Source of the DNA: JANXQG01 sp963775975
Lineage (GTDB): Bacteria; Planctomycetota; Planctomycetia; Pirellulales; Thermoguttaceae
Reading direction: 5' to 3'
NCBI GenBank assembly: GCA_963775975.1
Contig: CAVZKX010000004.1
Coordinates: 124,001-188,000, forward strand
Length of the DNA: 64,000 nt
Below are positions 10,254 through 20,495 of this stretch, piece after piece (the stretch's first letter is position 1; each line of letters starts with the position of its first letter). The notes beneath the pieces are model-generated. The model was not told where the DNA came from. It did not search any database and saw only the letters and a list, made by a program, of their open reading frames with translations. The position numbers and the translations under genes were made by a program.

Positions 10254-12276
10254 CTATGGCGGCGGAAGGTCGCGAAACGATTTCCGATTAGCATACAGCT
10301 GCATTCGCGACCTGATTGCCTCCGAAAGCGGGTACGCGTTTGCTCGGACCGCAAGCGCCAGCGCGTCTTGCGCGGTCGCCCGCGCAGCGGAGAACTGCCC
10401 TGCTTCGGCCTGTGCTGCCGCTAGCACGTCAAGGGTTCCTGGCGATGCGACGCGATCAAGCTCAATCGCGCGACGTGCGTTGACTACCGCCTCGACGCCG
10501 TTTCGGCAACTCTGATCGGGGCACGTCGCCAGCACCCACGCAAGCCGGACGAGGATTACTGGGTGGTCATGCTCGAGCAGCGCGGCCGCGCGGTAATGCG
10601 ATAATGCCTCCGGATGACGTGCACGGGACGTGAGGCACAACGCCAGATTATAATGAGCTTGCGCGAATCGCGGGTCAACGTCTAGCGCGGTGCGGTATTC
10701 TGCCATGGCCTCATCAGTTCGGCCGAGCGCTGCGAAGGCCAATCCGAGGTCGTTGTGCGCATTGATGTCCCGGGGGGCAGAAGCTATAGCAGCTAGATAA
10801 TTCGGGATTGCTTCTTTCAAGTTTCCCGTGGACGCCAGCAAGTATCCGAGATTCACTCGCGCATCGACAAATTTTGGGTCCAGTTCAAGCGCCGCGCGGT
10901 ACTCGGCGATGGCTTGTTCGTTGCACGCGGCGTCAACAAGTGCGTTGGCGAGGGAAAAATGCGCCATTGCATTTTTCGGGGCCTTCGCGACATTGTCCTG
11001 CCAGATCGTAATCACCGTTTCGTAATCGCGATTTCTTCGCCACGTTCGCGTCGCAAAACTGACTACGATAACAAACAGCAGAACAGCAGATACCAATCCC
11101 CTACGCCGCTCCGTCAATATTCCTCCGGAAAGCCGCCTAAGGATCAAATTGGATCCAATTACCGTCGCGGTAACAACCGCGGCCAGCGGTAGGTACATAC
11201 GGTGTTCAAAAGCGATTGCGGGAATTGGGATAACACTTGATGTTGGAGCGAGGACTACAAAAAACCATGCCCCGAGAAAGCCCCATTTAGGAAACGAAAT
11301 GAGTGCCATAGCTGTAACCAACATCAGGCCCGCGATCAAAAGGAGGCATGGCAGCGTTTCTCTGACAGACTGCGCCGCGGGCCAGCCGTAGTCGAGTACA
11401 AGGTTCTTGGGCCAGAACGCCAGCGAAAGGTAATGTGCGATGACCGACGGCTGAGTAATTGTGTATCGCCATGGCGACTGGATTTCAGCGCGAAGTTCAG
11501 GGAACATCGAACGCTCAGCGCTTAGCTCTAGGAAAAGCACACCCCAGGTTAAAGCCAACGAGGCGTAGAACAATTTGCGGTGCGCGAGAATCGCCCGCCA
11601 GGATCCCGCGACAAAGATCCGATCGTAAATCGCGATAATTAACGGCGCAACGACCATTACCTCCTTCGACGCCATTCCGCAGAGGCAAGACAACACGGCG
11701 AGCGCCCGCCAGGCCTGCGCCACCGGTGCAAGTTACGCTGCGGCAAAAGGAGTATAGCGCCAGGAGAAAGAAAAACGCCATCAAGGCCTCAATCCGCTGA
11801 TAAATGTAAGTTACAGCCGCTGTCTGCAGCGGGTGCAGTGCCCATATCAACGCGACCGCTAGCGCCAACTCTCGGCCGTGTTGGACCTCGCGCAGCGTTC
11901 TACGCAATATTCCGTTGAGAAGCAGCGCGTTTACGATGTGGATCGCGACGTTTACGACGTGATACCCAAATACGTTACCGCCGCCAATCGCGTAGTTTAG
12001 CGCGAAACTCAGGTACGGTATCGGGCGCGCGGGCAACCGAACACCGTGAAGCATGGCTGCCCAGGGCGGCCAGAGGTGCCGCATCGCTGGATTCGCCAAT
12101 ATCTCGACTCGGTCGTCGTACACCATTGCGCAAGAAAAGCAGTTACTATAGGCTAGGAGAACGGCAAGCGTAATGATTGAAAAAGAGAACGCCTCCCAGT
12201 ATTTATTTCCCTTGTTCGGACCAAGCTCTGACCAAGGCGGGCAGGGTCCGTTCGCGCGACTGCGGTTGTTCTTCAT
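10254..12276 (-). CDS. Membrane TPR protein C, divergent GT-C/TMTC-like, frameshifted
   Basis: About 670 residues. The N-terminal half has several membrane segments and a more distant version of the family motifs: MVYDDRVEILANPAMRHLWP, RPIPYLSFALNYAIGG, HPLQTAAVTYIYQRIEAL, ASKEVMVVAPLIIAIYDR and FEHRMYLPL. The C-terminal half has about four TPRs (EQAIAEYRAALELDPKFVDA and similar). It ends in the shared cap: LAWVLATCPDQSCRNGVEAV, later RSRMQLYANRKSFRDLPP. A one-base shift lies at about 11715-11735, between LYSFCRS and WRALAVLSCLCGMASKE. The start at 12276 is the first ATG; it has no obvious Shine-Dalgarno. Membrane O-glycosyltransferase function is inferred only. Confidence 0.78.
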
Positions 12277-12440
12277 TTATAACTGGCGCGACTCTAGGCG
12301 AAAAACACGATTGCCAAACCGAGTTAACCGGTTTAACATGGAAGCATATCTAATTGTACGATGTCCGACTTCGCTCACCCGTCCTCGCTCCGTCCGGTTG
12401 GCTAGATCCTTCATTGCTAGGCGGAATTAGACCGGGAAAA

Positions 12441-12474
12441 GAAGAAAACCCCGCCGATCCGAGGATCGACGGGG
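12441..12474 (-). terminator. Rho-independent terminator of the 12.5-14.4 kb gene
   Basis: CCCCGCCGATCC pairs with GGATCGACGGGG around a very short loop (12449-12474, one mismatch). On the minus strand the stem is followed by TTTTCTTC. It lies about 30 bases past the stop of the PEP-CTERM gene. Confidence 0.8.
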
Positions 12475-12502
12475 CTTTCCCGAGCTTGGATTTCAATCTA
12501 GC

Positions 12503-14359
12503 TTAGGCCTTAGCAGCCTTGCGGCGACGATAGGCATAGCCGAGAGCCGCGATGCCGCCGACGAGCAGGGCGATGGTGCCCGGCTCAGGAACGGGAGCGA
12601 ACTCGGCGTCGTGGTCGATGACCGCCCAGACCGTATCGGCGGCCGTATCAACGCCCCATGTGCCCAGGGTTTGAGCAAGGCTAAAGCCGCTACCCGCACC
12701 GGCAGTGAAGGAGGCGTAGCTGCCCTGAACGTTGCTGGACGCATTGGAGCCGGTTCCGGTATTGCCGTCACCGGTGGTGCCGCCCGTGGATGCGGCGTTC
12801 TTCCAAACGCCGTCAGCCGAACGGTAGCCGAGGAACAGGAAGCCATTCGAGGCCGCGCCGGCCGCAGCGGCGGTGCCGCCCAATTCGTTCGGGTCGTAGG
12901 TCATCTGGAGGACATAGGTGTTGGCCGTGCCGCCGGAGATACCGTTCAAGTTGACCACGTCGCCGTAGAGAGGCAGGTGCAAAGGCGCGCCGCCTGCGGC
13001 TACCGAGCCGGCCGGCGTTTCGTTGCTGGACCGGCTGCGCCAGCTCTCCGAGATCCCGGTCGACGACGTTGCGAGCGTACCGGCCAGGATAGTGGCTGTG
13101 GTCTTGCCGATGCCGAACGAGCTGGCACCCGAGCCCAGCGTGGTGGTGAGACCGGCAAGATTATACCCAACACCCACCGAGCCCTGTGTGGTCATGAGGT
13201 TTCCGTAGCTGCCACCGGGGACGCCGAGGCCGTCGGCGGTACCTTTCGTACCGTGCCCGATAATCGCAAAGTTCACTGGCGCGACGACCGGGCTGCCCGT
13301 GGCAACTCCCGTGGTGCCGCTGGAGCCGGAACCGGTAAAGGTGACGCTAGCCACCCAGGGGCCAAAACCGGCGGACGTGGCGAGCACCGTGCCCGTCAAC
13401 GGCGTCGAAGATCCGGCCGCAAGTCCGGTACCGGCGCTTGGGCTGATGGAGAAAATGCCGGGCCCGGCCGAATTCCAGTTCAAGCCATCGGAGCCGTTGC
13501 TTGCGCTATTGCCCACATTGCCAACCAACGGCAGGGTCGTGCCGCCAAGGGCGACTGATCCACTCGAGAGGCCGAGCACCGCAGTGAGCGCGGCCGGGGA
13601 AAGCACCCCGCCGCCAGTGTTGGAGGTTGTCAACACGAAGTTCAGCCCGGCACCAAGCGAGTGATAAAGCAAGTCAGCCGAGCCGTTATTTCCGACGTTG
13701 GAGGCTGATCCAAATGAAGCAGAAAACGTGCCACTGCTGTCAGCCCACTGAAACGGCTTTGTGCTGGCACCGGTCTTGGTGGGACCATTTGCTGCCAATG
13801 CCGCAGTTGTCGACGTAACGGGGAGTGCGTAATTTGAAAAGGTGAGGTTCAATGTTCCCAGTAGGAACTCCACGCCCTGCGCACTCCCGGCTCCAGGGGG
13901 CGTGTACAACGTACCATTCGTCAAATAGTTTGGGCTGTTAGAAGACGGTGCCGTCCACCAAGCCGTTCCCGTTGTAGTCGCAGCCGACGATGCTCCGAGG
14001 CCGATCGCGCCAAACGCCGTTGTGTACGTCGTTCCTGGTACCCCGACGCCAGAGACGTTGCTTCCGAAAGCTCCAAAAGTAATGTCTCCCTTTAAAGCGC
14101 TGCTTCCCACGAAAAACCCGCCCGCGATTTCTCGAAACATATCCACGCTGGCAGCCGGAGCGGAGTCAGTAACAAGGGCGTAGACGTTGAGGGTCAGGGT
14201 TTCGTGGCCTGAATCAATGTTCGCCAAATAAGCCGAACTGCCCGCGGCACCGCCGCTCGCGTATTGGACATCGAGGTAAATGTTTGCCCGCGCCGCCTGA
14301 GCGGCAACGGCTACCAGACCGACCGCGACAGCCAACCTAGTGAGATGAGTTCGTAGCAT
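12503..14359 (-). CDS. PEP-CTERM secreted protein, 618 aa
   Basis: Exported protein with a clear signal peptide (MLRTHLTRLAVAVGLVAVAA, cleavage near ARANIY). It has a long Gly/Ser/Thr/Ala-rich body without catalytic motifs that I recognise. The C-terminal sorting signal is PVPEPGTIALLVGG, a hydrophobic stretch and YRRRKAAKA. PEP-CTERM proteins are processed by an exosortase; none is encoded here. ATG 14359 follows AAAAAGGATC at good spacing. A strong hairpin terminator sits downstream, so it is likely monocistronic. Role is probably surface or extracellular matrix (inference). Confidence 0.88.
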   Translation of the reverse strand: MLRTHLTRLAVAVGLVAVAAQAARANIYLDVQYASGGAAGSSAYLANIDSGHETLTLNVYALVTDSAPAASVDMFREIAGGFFVGSSALKGDITFGAFGSNVSGVGVPGTTYTTAFGAIGLGASSAATTTGTAWWTAPSSNSPNYLTNGTLYTPPGAGSAQGVEFLLGTLNLTFSNYALPVTSTTAALAANGPTKTGASTKPFQWADSSGTFSASFGSASNVGNNGSADLLYHSLGAGLNFVLTTSNTGGGVLSPAALTAVLGLSSGSVALGGTTLPLVGNVGNSASNGSDGLNWNSAGPGIFSISPSAGTGLAAGSSTPLTGTVLATSAGFGPWVASVTFTGSGSSGTTGVATGSPVVAPVNFAIIGHGTKGTADGLGVPGGSYGNLMTTQGSVGVGYNLAGLTTTLGSGASSFGIGKTTATILAGTLATSSTGISESWRSRSSNETPAGSVAAGGAPLHLPLYGDVVNLNGISGGTANTYVLQMTYDPNELGGTAAAAGAASNGFLFLGYRSADGVWKNAASTGGTTGDGNTGTGSNASSNVQGSYASFTAGAGSGFSLAQTLGTWGVDTAADTVWAVIDHDAEFAPVPEPGTIALLVGGIAALGYAYRRRKAAKA

Positions 14360-14441
14360 AGTTGAGATCCTTTTTCACTTCCGGGTTTTCTGTAGAGTAG
14401 TTAGTTGGGTTGGAACAAAAATCAAGCTGCCTGATCAGCAA

Positions 14442-15251
14442 CTAGGAACGACACCTGCGAATAGATCGGACGCCGATTCCGCATACGGCCATAAGCGACA
14501 CCAGGGCCCACGTTGCCGGTTCTGGAACAGCGGCAGCGCTTGCCGCAGGTCCTCCAGCTGGGACTATTGGCGCGGCTGCGTAAAGGGCGGGTGCACCGTA
14601 ATTGCCAACCATCGAGCCGTAGTCTGAAATATCGATTGCACCGCTATAGTCGATATCGCCGTCGAACCAATCCACCGGTCCAATGTATCCGCCATTGGGA
14701 TTGCCCGCGTAATTGCCTACAAGCTGCCCGTAGTCGGAAATATCGACGACGCCGTTGAGGTCGGTGTCACCATAATAGGTAAGAGCGATAATTGAGCTGT
14801 TCGGCGGGACAGTAACGCCACGGAACGAAGGATAGAAATCGCCCAGCACGCCATTGTCGAGCCAGCCCACACCCGTTGCGCCGTTCGCGTCATTGGCTGC
14901 GCTGCTGCTGACGATGCCGTTCGATCCATTCCAGTACCCGCCGTTCCCGAGGTTAAAGCCTTCGAGAATTGAATCGTGAATAGCAGCGTCTCCATACTCG
15001 GCTACACCCGCCGAGCCGTATTCATGCCCATAGCCGGCATTGCCTGACGGCACGAAGCCGTAGGATGAAGTCGTGACAATCATCGCGCCGTTGGTGAGGT
15101 CGATGGCACCACCAGCAATGTGAACGCTACCAAAGGACTTGGCAGCGTTGTAATCCAACACCAGCAACGACGATGCAGACGCTTCCGCAGCGACTCCCAG
15201 TGCGACAACGGCGGCCATGCAGGCCAGTAGTCGATGTCGGGTACGAATCAT
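14442..15251 (-). CDS. Secreted protein with dockerin-like calcium repeats and PEP-CTERM tail
   Basis: About 269 residues from ATG 15251, preferred over the longer frame start at 15320 because AAAGGGAGCTTGGAA precedes it and the signal peptide (MIRTRHRLLACMAAVVALG) starts there. Two dockerin type I-like loops are visible: DTDLNGVVDISDYGQLVGNY and, about 30 residues on, DIDYSGAIDISDYGSMVGNY. The tail is a PEP-CTERM signal (VPEPATWALVSLMAV, then RSIRRCRS). Combined dockerin and PEP-CTERM ends are common in planctomycete surface proteins. The N-terminal domain (about 150 residues) is not recognised. Confidence 0.88.
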   Translation of the reverse strand: MIRTRHRLLACMAAVVALGVAAEASASSLLVLDYNAAKSFGSVHIAGGAIDLTNGAMIVTTSSYGFVPSGNAGYGHEYGSAGVAEYGDAAIHDSILEGFNLGNGGYWNGSNGIVSSSAANDANGATGVGWLDNGVLGDFYPSFRGVTVPPNSSIIALTYYGDTDLNGVVDISDYGQLVGNYAGNPNGGYIGPVDWFDGDIDYSGAIDISDYGSMVGNYGAPALYAAAPIVPAGGPAASAAAVPEPATWALVSLMAVCGIGVRSIRRCRS

Positions 15252-16135
15252 TTCCAAGCTCCCTTTTTTAAGAACCGCTTCCGCGACGAAGCATTTAACA
15301 CCGATGCCTGATTCGGCCAAAAGCCGCGGACCCGAGTTCTCCCTTGTTTATTGATGGATTTCCAAGCTCACACTTTGCTCTTTGCCGGATGATCTACGAC
15401 GAGGCGATCTCGCGACAACAGTCTATTAACTCTCAGGCTAATCGAAAACTTCCGTCTTGTCAACAAATTTGTCGTACCGGACGCAACTATTTTAAGACGG
15501 TTTACCAGTGCCTTATGCCGTGCGAGCTTGTACGCGGTCGTGTGTAGCGAAAAGGACCGCGAAGCACTGCATAACGCGACTATTTCTACAATCGCTACAA
15601 GCGCCATTCTTCCATGACTCGAAAAAAATGTCAAGCAACAGGTAAATTATTTTGCGAAAGTGCTGTTCGGTCGCATGAAACCACTCTAAGGAGTGGTTGT
15701 GTGTATCGAAAAGCCCAACTTGAGTGATAGTAGCTAATGCGAAAACAGTTGCCATTCGTAGAAGCGAGGAGTCTGGTATTGGGCCGCAAGGACTGTACAC
15801 GTCACAAATGTATACTTATAAAAGGAGCCTGATGCCCCGGCCGGATGGAAGTTAGGAAAATTACTGCTAGCATTGCCGTTTCTGATTCACCGAACGAGGC
15901 ATGAAAGGGAAAAGACTCGGTTTGTCACGTGGGGAGAACAGGGACTACGAATCCCCGGGGATTGGTCAAATGTGCGGGGTAATGACAGGAAAATGGACGG
16001 CGGGAATTGTGTACAGGCATGCACTAAAGAATCGGGTTAAACGACCTACGAACGTTTTGGGCTTGGGCTAGAATCGCCCACTTTGTAGACTGGGAGGTTG
16101 TCTATCAACTCCAAAGGATTCTGGAGGTTTTTGCG
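15252..16135. other. Gene-poor, AT-richer intergenic stretch
   Basis: About 880 bases without a convincing long gene. Visible items are a hairpin at 15679-15698 (AACCACTC and its complement, TAAG loop), and AAAAGGAG at about 15822 before an ATG with only seven codons (MPRPDGS). There is also a possible 56-codon ORF at 15901-16071, listed separately. Composition is more AT-rich than the flanks. Longer reading frames here on both strands look random. Confidence 0.5.
15901..16071 (+). CDS. Possible small ORF, 56 aa
   Basis: ATG at 15901 is preceded by CGAGG and opens a frame starting MKGKRLGLSRGENRDYES and ending at TAG 16069-16071. The product is basic, with no recognised family, signal peptide or membrane segment. 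It is listed only because it has a plausible ribosome site in an otherwise empty stretch; it may be chance. Confidence 0.18.
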   Translation: MKGKRLGLSRGENRDYESPGIGQMCGVMTGKWTAGIVYRHALKNRVKRPTNVLGLG

Positions 16136-16699
16136 ATGAGGACGGATCCTCGCGCGGCTGAAGTCCGCGCTATTGTGAAGCGTGTTTTCGCCCGTTTTCT
16201 CGGGGAAAAGGACTGTTTTGAACAATCGGCATCATGCGCTGCCGATGAAACACGGGAAGCGCACGGAGGTAGATACATAAATCGCCGGGCCGTGCATTCG
16301 GTATCCGGCTCCCGCGCCACGAACGACTTGGCGGCTCTTCCACAGCCGGCGTTTCCCCGCCTCTACGAGCCCGACTGCGAAAGCGACGAGGGAACCGAGG
16401 ACGTGAAAAAGCTCCCGGGGCATCGATTCGGCCGCCGGGCGAGTCGCTCAGGTCCCGCGGTTTCGGGGCGCGACTCGTTCGCCGCGGGGCAAGCGCCGAG
16501 CGACATGCAAAGTCCGGAAATCGACGAAACCGTGCTGATCGAACGGGGCCGGTGCGTGGCTCGGACCTATCGCGCGGCCGGCCTGATGGCAATGTGGCTG
16601 CTCGCGGTAGGCATTGTGCAGTTTTATGACGACCAGGGCCGAATGCTGGGCACGGTCAATCTTTTCCGAACGCTTCGGCCAGAGCGAATGGCGTCGTAA
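16136..16699 (+). CDS. Hypothetical protein with one membrane segment, 187 aa
   Basis: ATG 16136 follows GGAGG at ideal spacing (ggaggtttttgcgatg), so translation is likely. The first 140 residues are charged and Arg/Ser/Ala-rich with no predicted domain. A single hydrophobic segment lies near residues 148-163 (AGLMAMWLLAVGIVQFYD), with a short basic tail. Family not recognised. It is flanked by the gene-poor stretch and a small minus-strand ORF. Confidence 0.55.
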   Translation: MRTDPRAAEVRAIVKRVFARFLGEKDCFEQSASCAADETREAHGGRYINRRAVHSVSGSRATNDLAALPQPAFPRLYEPDCESDEGTEDVKKLPGHRFGRRASRSGPAVSGRDSFAAGQAPSDMQSPEIDETVLIERGRCVARTYRAAGLMAMWLLAVGIVQFYDDQGRMLGTVNLFRTLRPERMAS

Positions 16700-16727
16700 G
16701 GCCGCACCGGATGGTAACCGCGGATGA

Positions 16728-16955
16728 CTAGAGCCGCGGAAACGGCGCAAGATCGTTGCGTCCGGGAAGCGGTCGCGGCGGGCGACGCTGATTCTGTTCG
16801 ATGCGGCGATGCGCATACTCAAGCTTCGCGCCAATCTCAAAGGCTTCCGAAAACCGCGCATTCGCGGGGTCTAGCCGACGAAAGCCGAAGTGCACCGCGC
16901 CGGCAATGCCGTGTGCCTCTGCTTCGCTTCGGGACAATGTCGTTGCCACCCGCAT
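16728..16955 (-). CDS. Small hypothetical protein, 75 aa
   Basis: Starts MRVATTLSRSEAEAHGIAG, continues with a helix-like HFGFRRLDPANARFSEAFEI segment and ends in a Pro/Arg-rich tail. Codon use looks like real genes, with mixed but sensible third positions. There is no Shine-Dalgarno, but TTATACT lies just before the ATG, so leaderless expression is conceivable. It is divergent from the spermidine-synthase-like gene. No function recognised. Confidence 0.42.
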   Translation of the reverse strand: MRVATTLSRSEAEAHGIAGAVHFGFRRLDPANARFSEAFEIGAKLEYAHRRIEQNQRRPPRPLPGRNDLAPFPRL

Positions 16956-17015
16956 GCAGTATAATCAAGAGATGTCGCTTTCGTGAGGGCCAATGCCAAT
17001 TTGCGAGGAGTTGGC

Positions 17016-20000
17016 ATGGGAGAGAGAATGAAGCGGACTTTGACTGACAAAGCGACTGGCTCGGCCGGCCCGCGCAACGTTGGCGATAACATGGCGCAAA
17101 AGCAAGGCCGCATGTCGACCGCCTGGTTTGCGGTCACGCTTTTTGTCAGTGCCGCGCTGCTCTTTGCGCTCGAGCCGATGTTTGCCAAACTGGTGCTTCC
17201 GCTGCTCGGCGGTGCGCCGGCCGTTTGGAATACGTGCCTGGTGTTTTACCAAGCGACGCTCCTGGGCGGATATCTCTATGCGCATCTGTCGGTAAAGTGG
17301 CTTGGACCGCGACGTCAGGCGGTACTGCATCTAGTCGTCCTTTGCCTGCCTTGGTTGGTCCTGCCAGTGCATGTTGCGCAGGGGTGGATACCGCCGCCCG
17401 ATAGCTTCCCGGTATTCTGGCTATGGATGCTTCTTTCGGTTTCGGTGGGCTTGCCGTTTCTGGTGGTGGCGGCGAGTGCGCCGTTGTTGCAAGCGTGGTT
17501 TTCCCAGACGAAAGGCCCGTCCTCGCAAGATCCGTATTTCCTCTACTCCGCCAGCAACCTCGGCAGCCTGCTGGCGCTGCTGGGCTATCCTCTGGTGATC
17601 GAAGCCAATTTGACACTTACCGAGCAGAGGTTGTGGTGGGCGACAGGCTACGGGCTGTTGATGGCGCTGATTGCGGGCTGCGCGGCATGGCTGTGGATGT
17701 CCGCGCCTATAGGCACGAAAGCCCGACGGCAAACCGCGCGGACAAATCGAACGACGCCGAAGTCGGCTCCCCCTACGCTATCGCACCGCCTGCGTTGGCT
17801 GGCCCTGTCGTTTGTCCCGTCGAGCTTGTTGTTAGGGGTGACGACGCACATATCAACCAACGTGGTGGCGATGCCTATGTTCTGGGTGGTCCCGCTGGTG
17901 TTGTATTTGCTTACATTCGTGCTGGTTTTCGCGCCGGACGATCATCCCCTTTCGTTGGATGGCGCGGATTCAGCCGTATTTGATCGTCTTCACGGCAGCC
18001 GCGTTGATGTGGCGAGCCGATTTCATGTGGGCGATCCTCGTCCTGGGATTACTTCATCTGTCGACATTTTTCGTTACGGCCATGGTATGCCACGGCCAGC
18101 TTGCCGCCGATCGTCCCGAGAGCGGCCGCTTAACCGAATTCTATTTATGGATGTCGCTCGGCGGAGTTCTGGGCGGGTTGATGAACACCCTGGTCGCGCC
18201 TCTTGTCTCCTCCAGCGTAGTCGAATATCCGCTCATGCTGGCGGCGGCCTGTGCATTGCGTCCAGGCGCGGCAATGCGCGGGCGTGGTTTCCCATGGCGC
18301 GAGGCCGCATTGCCCATCGCAATACTGCTCGGCTGCGGCGGACTGGCCTGGGCGCTGCGAACGGATGCCCTGTTGGCGGCCTGGAAATACGCCGACACAC
18401 CGGCAGTCACTTTGCTCGTGATGGCGCCGGCGGTGACGGCCGCGTTTCTCCTGCGCCGCCGGCCGCTTCTTTTTGGACTGGGAGTCGCGGTCTTGGCCTT
18501 TTCGGCGACTGGCCTGACGTACGCTGGGTTTGAAGGGAAGGTGCTGCATGCCGAGCGAAGTTTCTTTGGCGTGCTGCGGGTGACATCCGATCCACTTTTG
18601 AATTCGCACTCGCTGCTGCATGGCACGACGCTGCACGGCATGCAGAGCCTAGATGCCGACGAGCAGAGCAACCCGTGGGGTTACTATCATCGCGAAGGGC
18701 CGCTGGGCAGAATCTTCGAGGCACTGCAATCCAACCGGCCGCTGCGCGAGATTGGCATCATTGGTCTGGGAGCCGGTGCAACGGCTGCCTACGGACAACC
18801 TGGGCAGCGGATCACGTATTATGAGATCGACCCGGCCGTCGAGCGAATTGTGCGCGACCCAAAATACTTCACTTATCTGAGCCGCTGTCGCGCACAACTG
18901 GACGTGGTGCCGGGCGATGGGCGGCTATCGTTGGTTCACGGACCGCCGCGGCGATTCGACCTGTTGGTCATCGACGCCTTCAGTTCTGACTCGATTCCCG
19001 TGCATTTGATGACCCGCGAGGCGCTGCGAATCTACTTGGACCACTTGTCGGAGCACGGCGTGTTAGCAATCCACATTTCAAATCGCTACCTCGACCTGGA
19101 GCGGCCGCTGGACGATCTGGCGAAGGATGCCGGTGCGGTTGCGCTGGTGTGCCACGACGAAGAAGAAGCCAAGGGTTTGGGGAAGAGTTCCAGTGTCTGG
19201 GTCGCCATGGCGCGGCGGACGCAAGATTTGCAGTCGTTGGCCGCCGATTCCCGCTGGGTGCCGTTGAAGCCGGGCGGCAGGCGTATTTGGACCGACGACT
19301 ACTCAAACGTGATCGCGGCCATGGTATGGAGATTTCCGAAGGAAGGATGGCTGCCATCGAGTTGGTGGAGCGGTTCTAAGCCGGAGGAGCACATCCGAAT
19401 GGGAAATGCCTTCGCCAGTCGCGGGCAGTTCGCTACCGCCATCGCCAACTATCAGAAAGCCCTGGAACTAAAGCCGGACTATGCCGAGGCCCACTACAGT
19501 CTCGGGAAGGCTTTTCTGGCGCTCGGTCAGGTTGACGCGGCGATCGAATGCTACCAGAAGGCCCTGCAATTCAAGCCGGACGACGCGGGCATTCACAATA
19601 GTCTCGGCGCTGTTCTGGCGGATCGCGGACAACTCGCCGCCGCGGCTGCACATTTCGGCAGGGCGCTGGAAATCAATCCGAAGCACGCGGAGGCGCACTA
19701 TAATCTCGGACGAGCCCTCCTCGCCGGCGGCCAGCCTGACGCGGCCATTACCGAGTACCAAAAGGTCTTGGAAATCATTCCAAACTTTGCCGAGGTCCGC
19801 AACAACCTCGGCATTGTTTTGGCGGCACGCGGCCGAATTGACGAGGCCATCGTCGAGTATCAAAAGGTCTTGGAACTAAGGCCCGACCTCGTCGAGACGC
19901 ACAACAATCTTGGCACAGCCCTGGCGAGGCGGGGGCGAGTCGCGGAGGCCATCGCCGAATACCGGGCGGCTATAAAAATTCGGCCCGACGATGGCCGGGC

Positions 20001-20313
20001 ACTCGGCAGTCTCGCCTGGATTCGGGCCACCCATCCCGACCCCAAGTTCCGTGACGGCGCCGAAGCGGTGACTCTGGCGGAAAGCGGCGTCAAGTTGTCG
20101 CCGAACGATCCGGCAAAGTTGGATGCCTTGGGCGCCGCCTATGCCGAGGCCAAGCGTTTTTCCGAGGCCGTGCAAATGGCGCGCAAGGCGCTCGCACTTG
20201 CCAAGCAAATGAATCAGGCCGCCCTGGCGGAATCCATTCAGGCAAGACTTCAGCTCTATGAGGCGGGAACGCCTTTTCGTGAACCGCCATCGTTAGAATC
20301 CCATTCTCCGTAA
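17016..20313 (+). CDS. Membrane spermidine-synthase-like (PABS) protein fused to TPRs, frameshifted
   Basis: Three parts. First is a membrane half with many hydrophobic segments (FAVTLFVSAALLFALEPMFA, PYFLYSASNLGSLLALL, HISTNVVAMPMFWVVPLVLY). Second is a soluble PABS/SAM-binding Rossmann domain: IGIIGLGAGATAAYG, YYEIDPAVERIV, PGDGR and IDAFSSDSIPVHLMTREA. Third are about six TPRs (SLGKAFLALGQVDAAIECYQ and similar) and the cap shared with proteins C, D and E (SLAWIRATHPDPKFRDGAEA, then RLQLYEAGTPFREPPS). Membrane PABS proteins are seldom shown to make spermidine, so substrate is unknown. A one-base shift lies at about 17945-17955 in CCCCTTTCG. ATG 17016 follows GAGGAG; an upstream GTG at 16983 is less likely. 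TATAAT at 16960-16965 may be its promoter. Confidence 0.82.
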
Positions 20314-20495
20314 TAGTCGGACAATAATTGGCGGTCGAGTCATTCCGTGGAAAGCCGCCTCGGATTGCGGTACGAATTCAGCGTTGGCGGCAAGCGATAA
20401 GCGACGAGGGATGCAGGATAGAGCTTTTCCTCACGCTCCTTCCTTGTAGTAGAATAGACTGTTTACGAGACGATTTTTCGCAACGAGGGTACGCA

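Noticed and set aside
12611..13558. 315-codon open frame on the plus strand
   Set aside because: It mirrors the low-complexity Gly/Ser body of the PEP-CTERM gene on the other strand.
15822..15856. Leader peptide MPRPDGS after AAAAGGAG
   Set aside because: No downstream gene with attenuator-like hairpins follows within a sensible distance; kept only as a remark in the intergenic entry.
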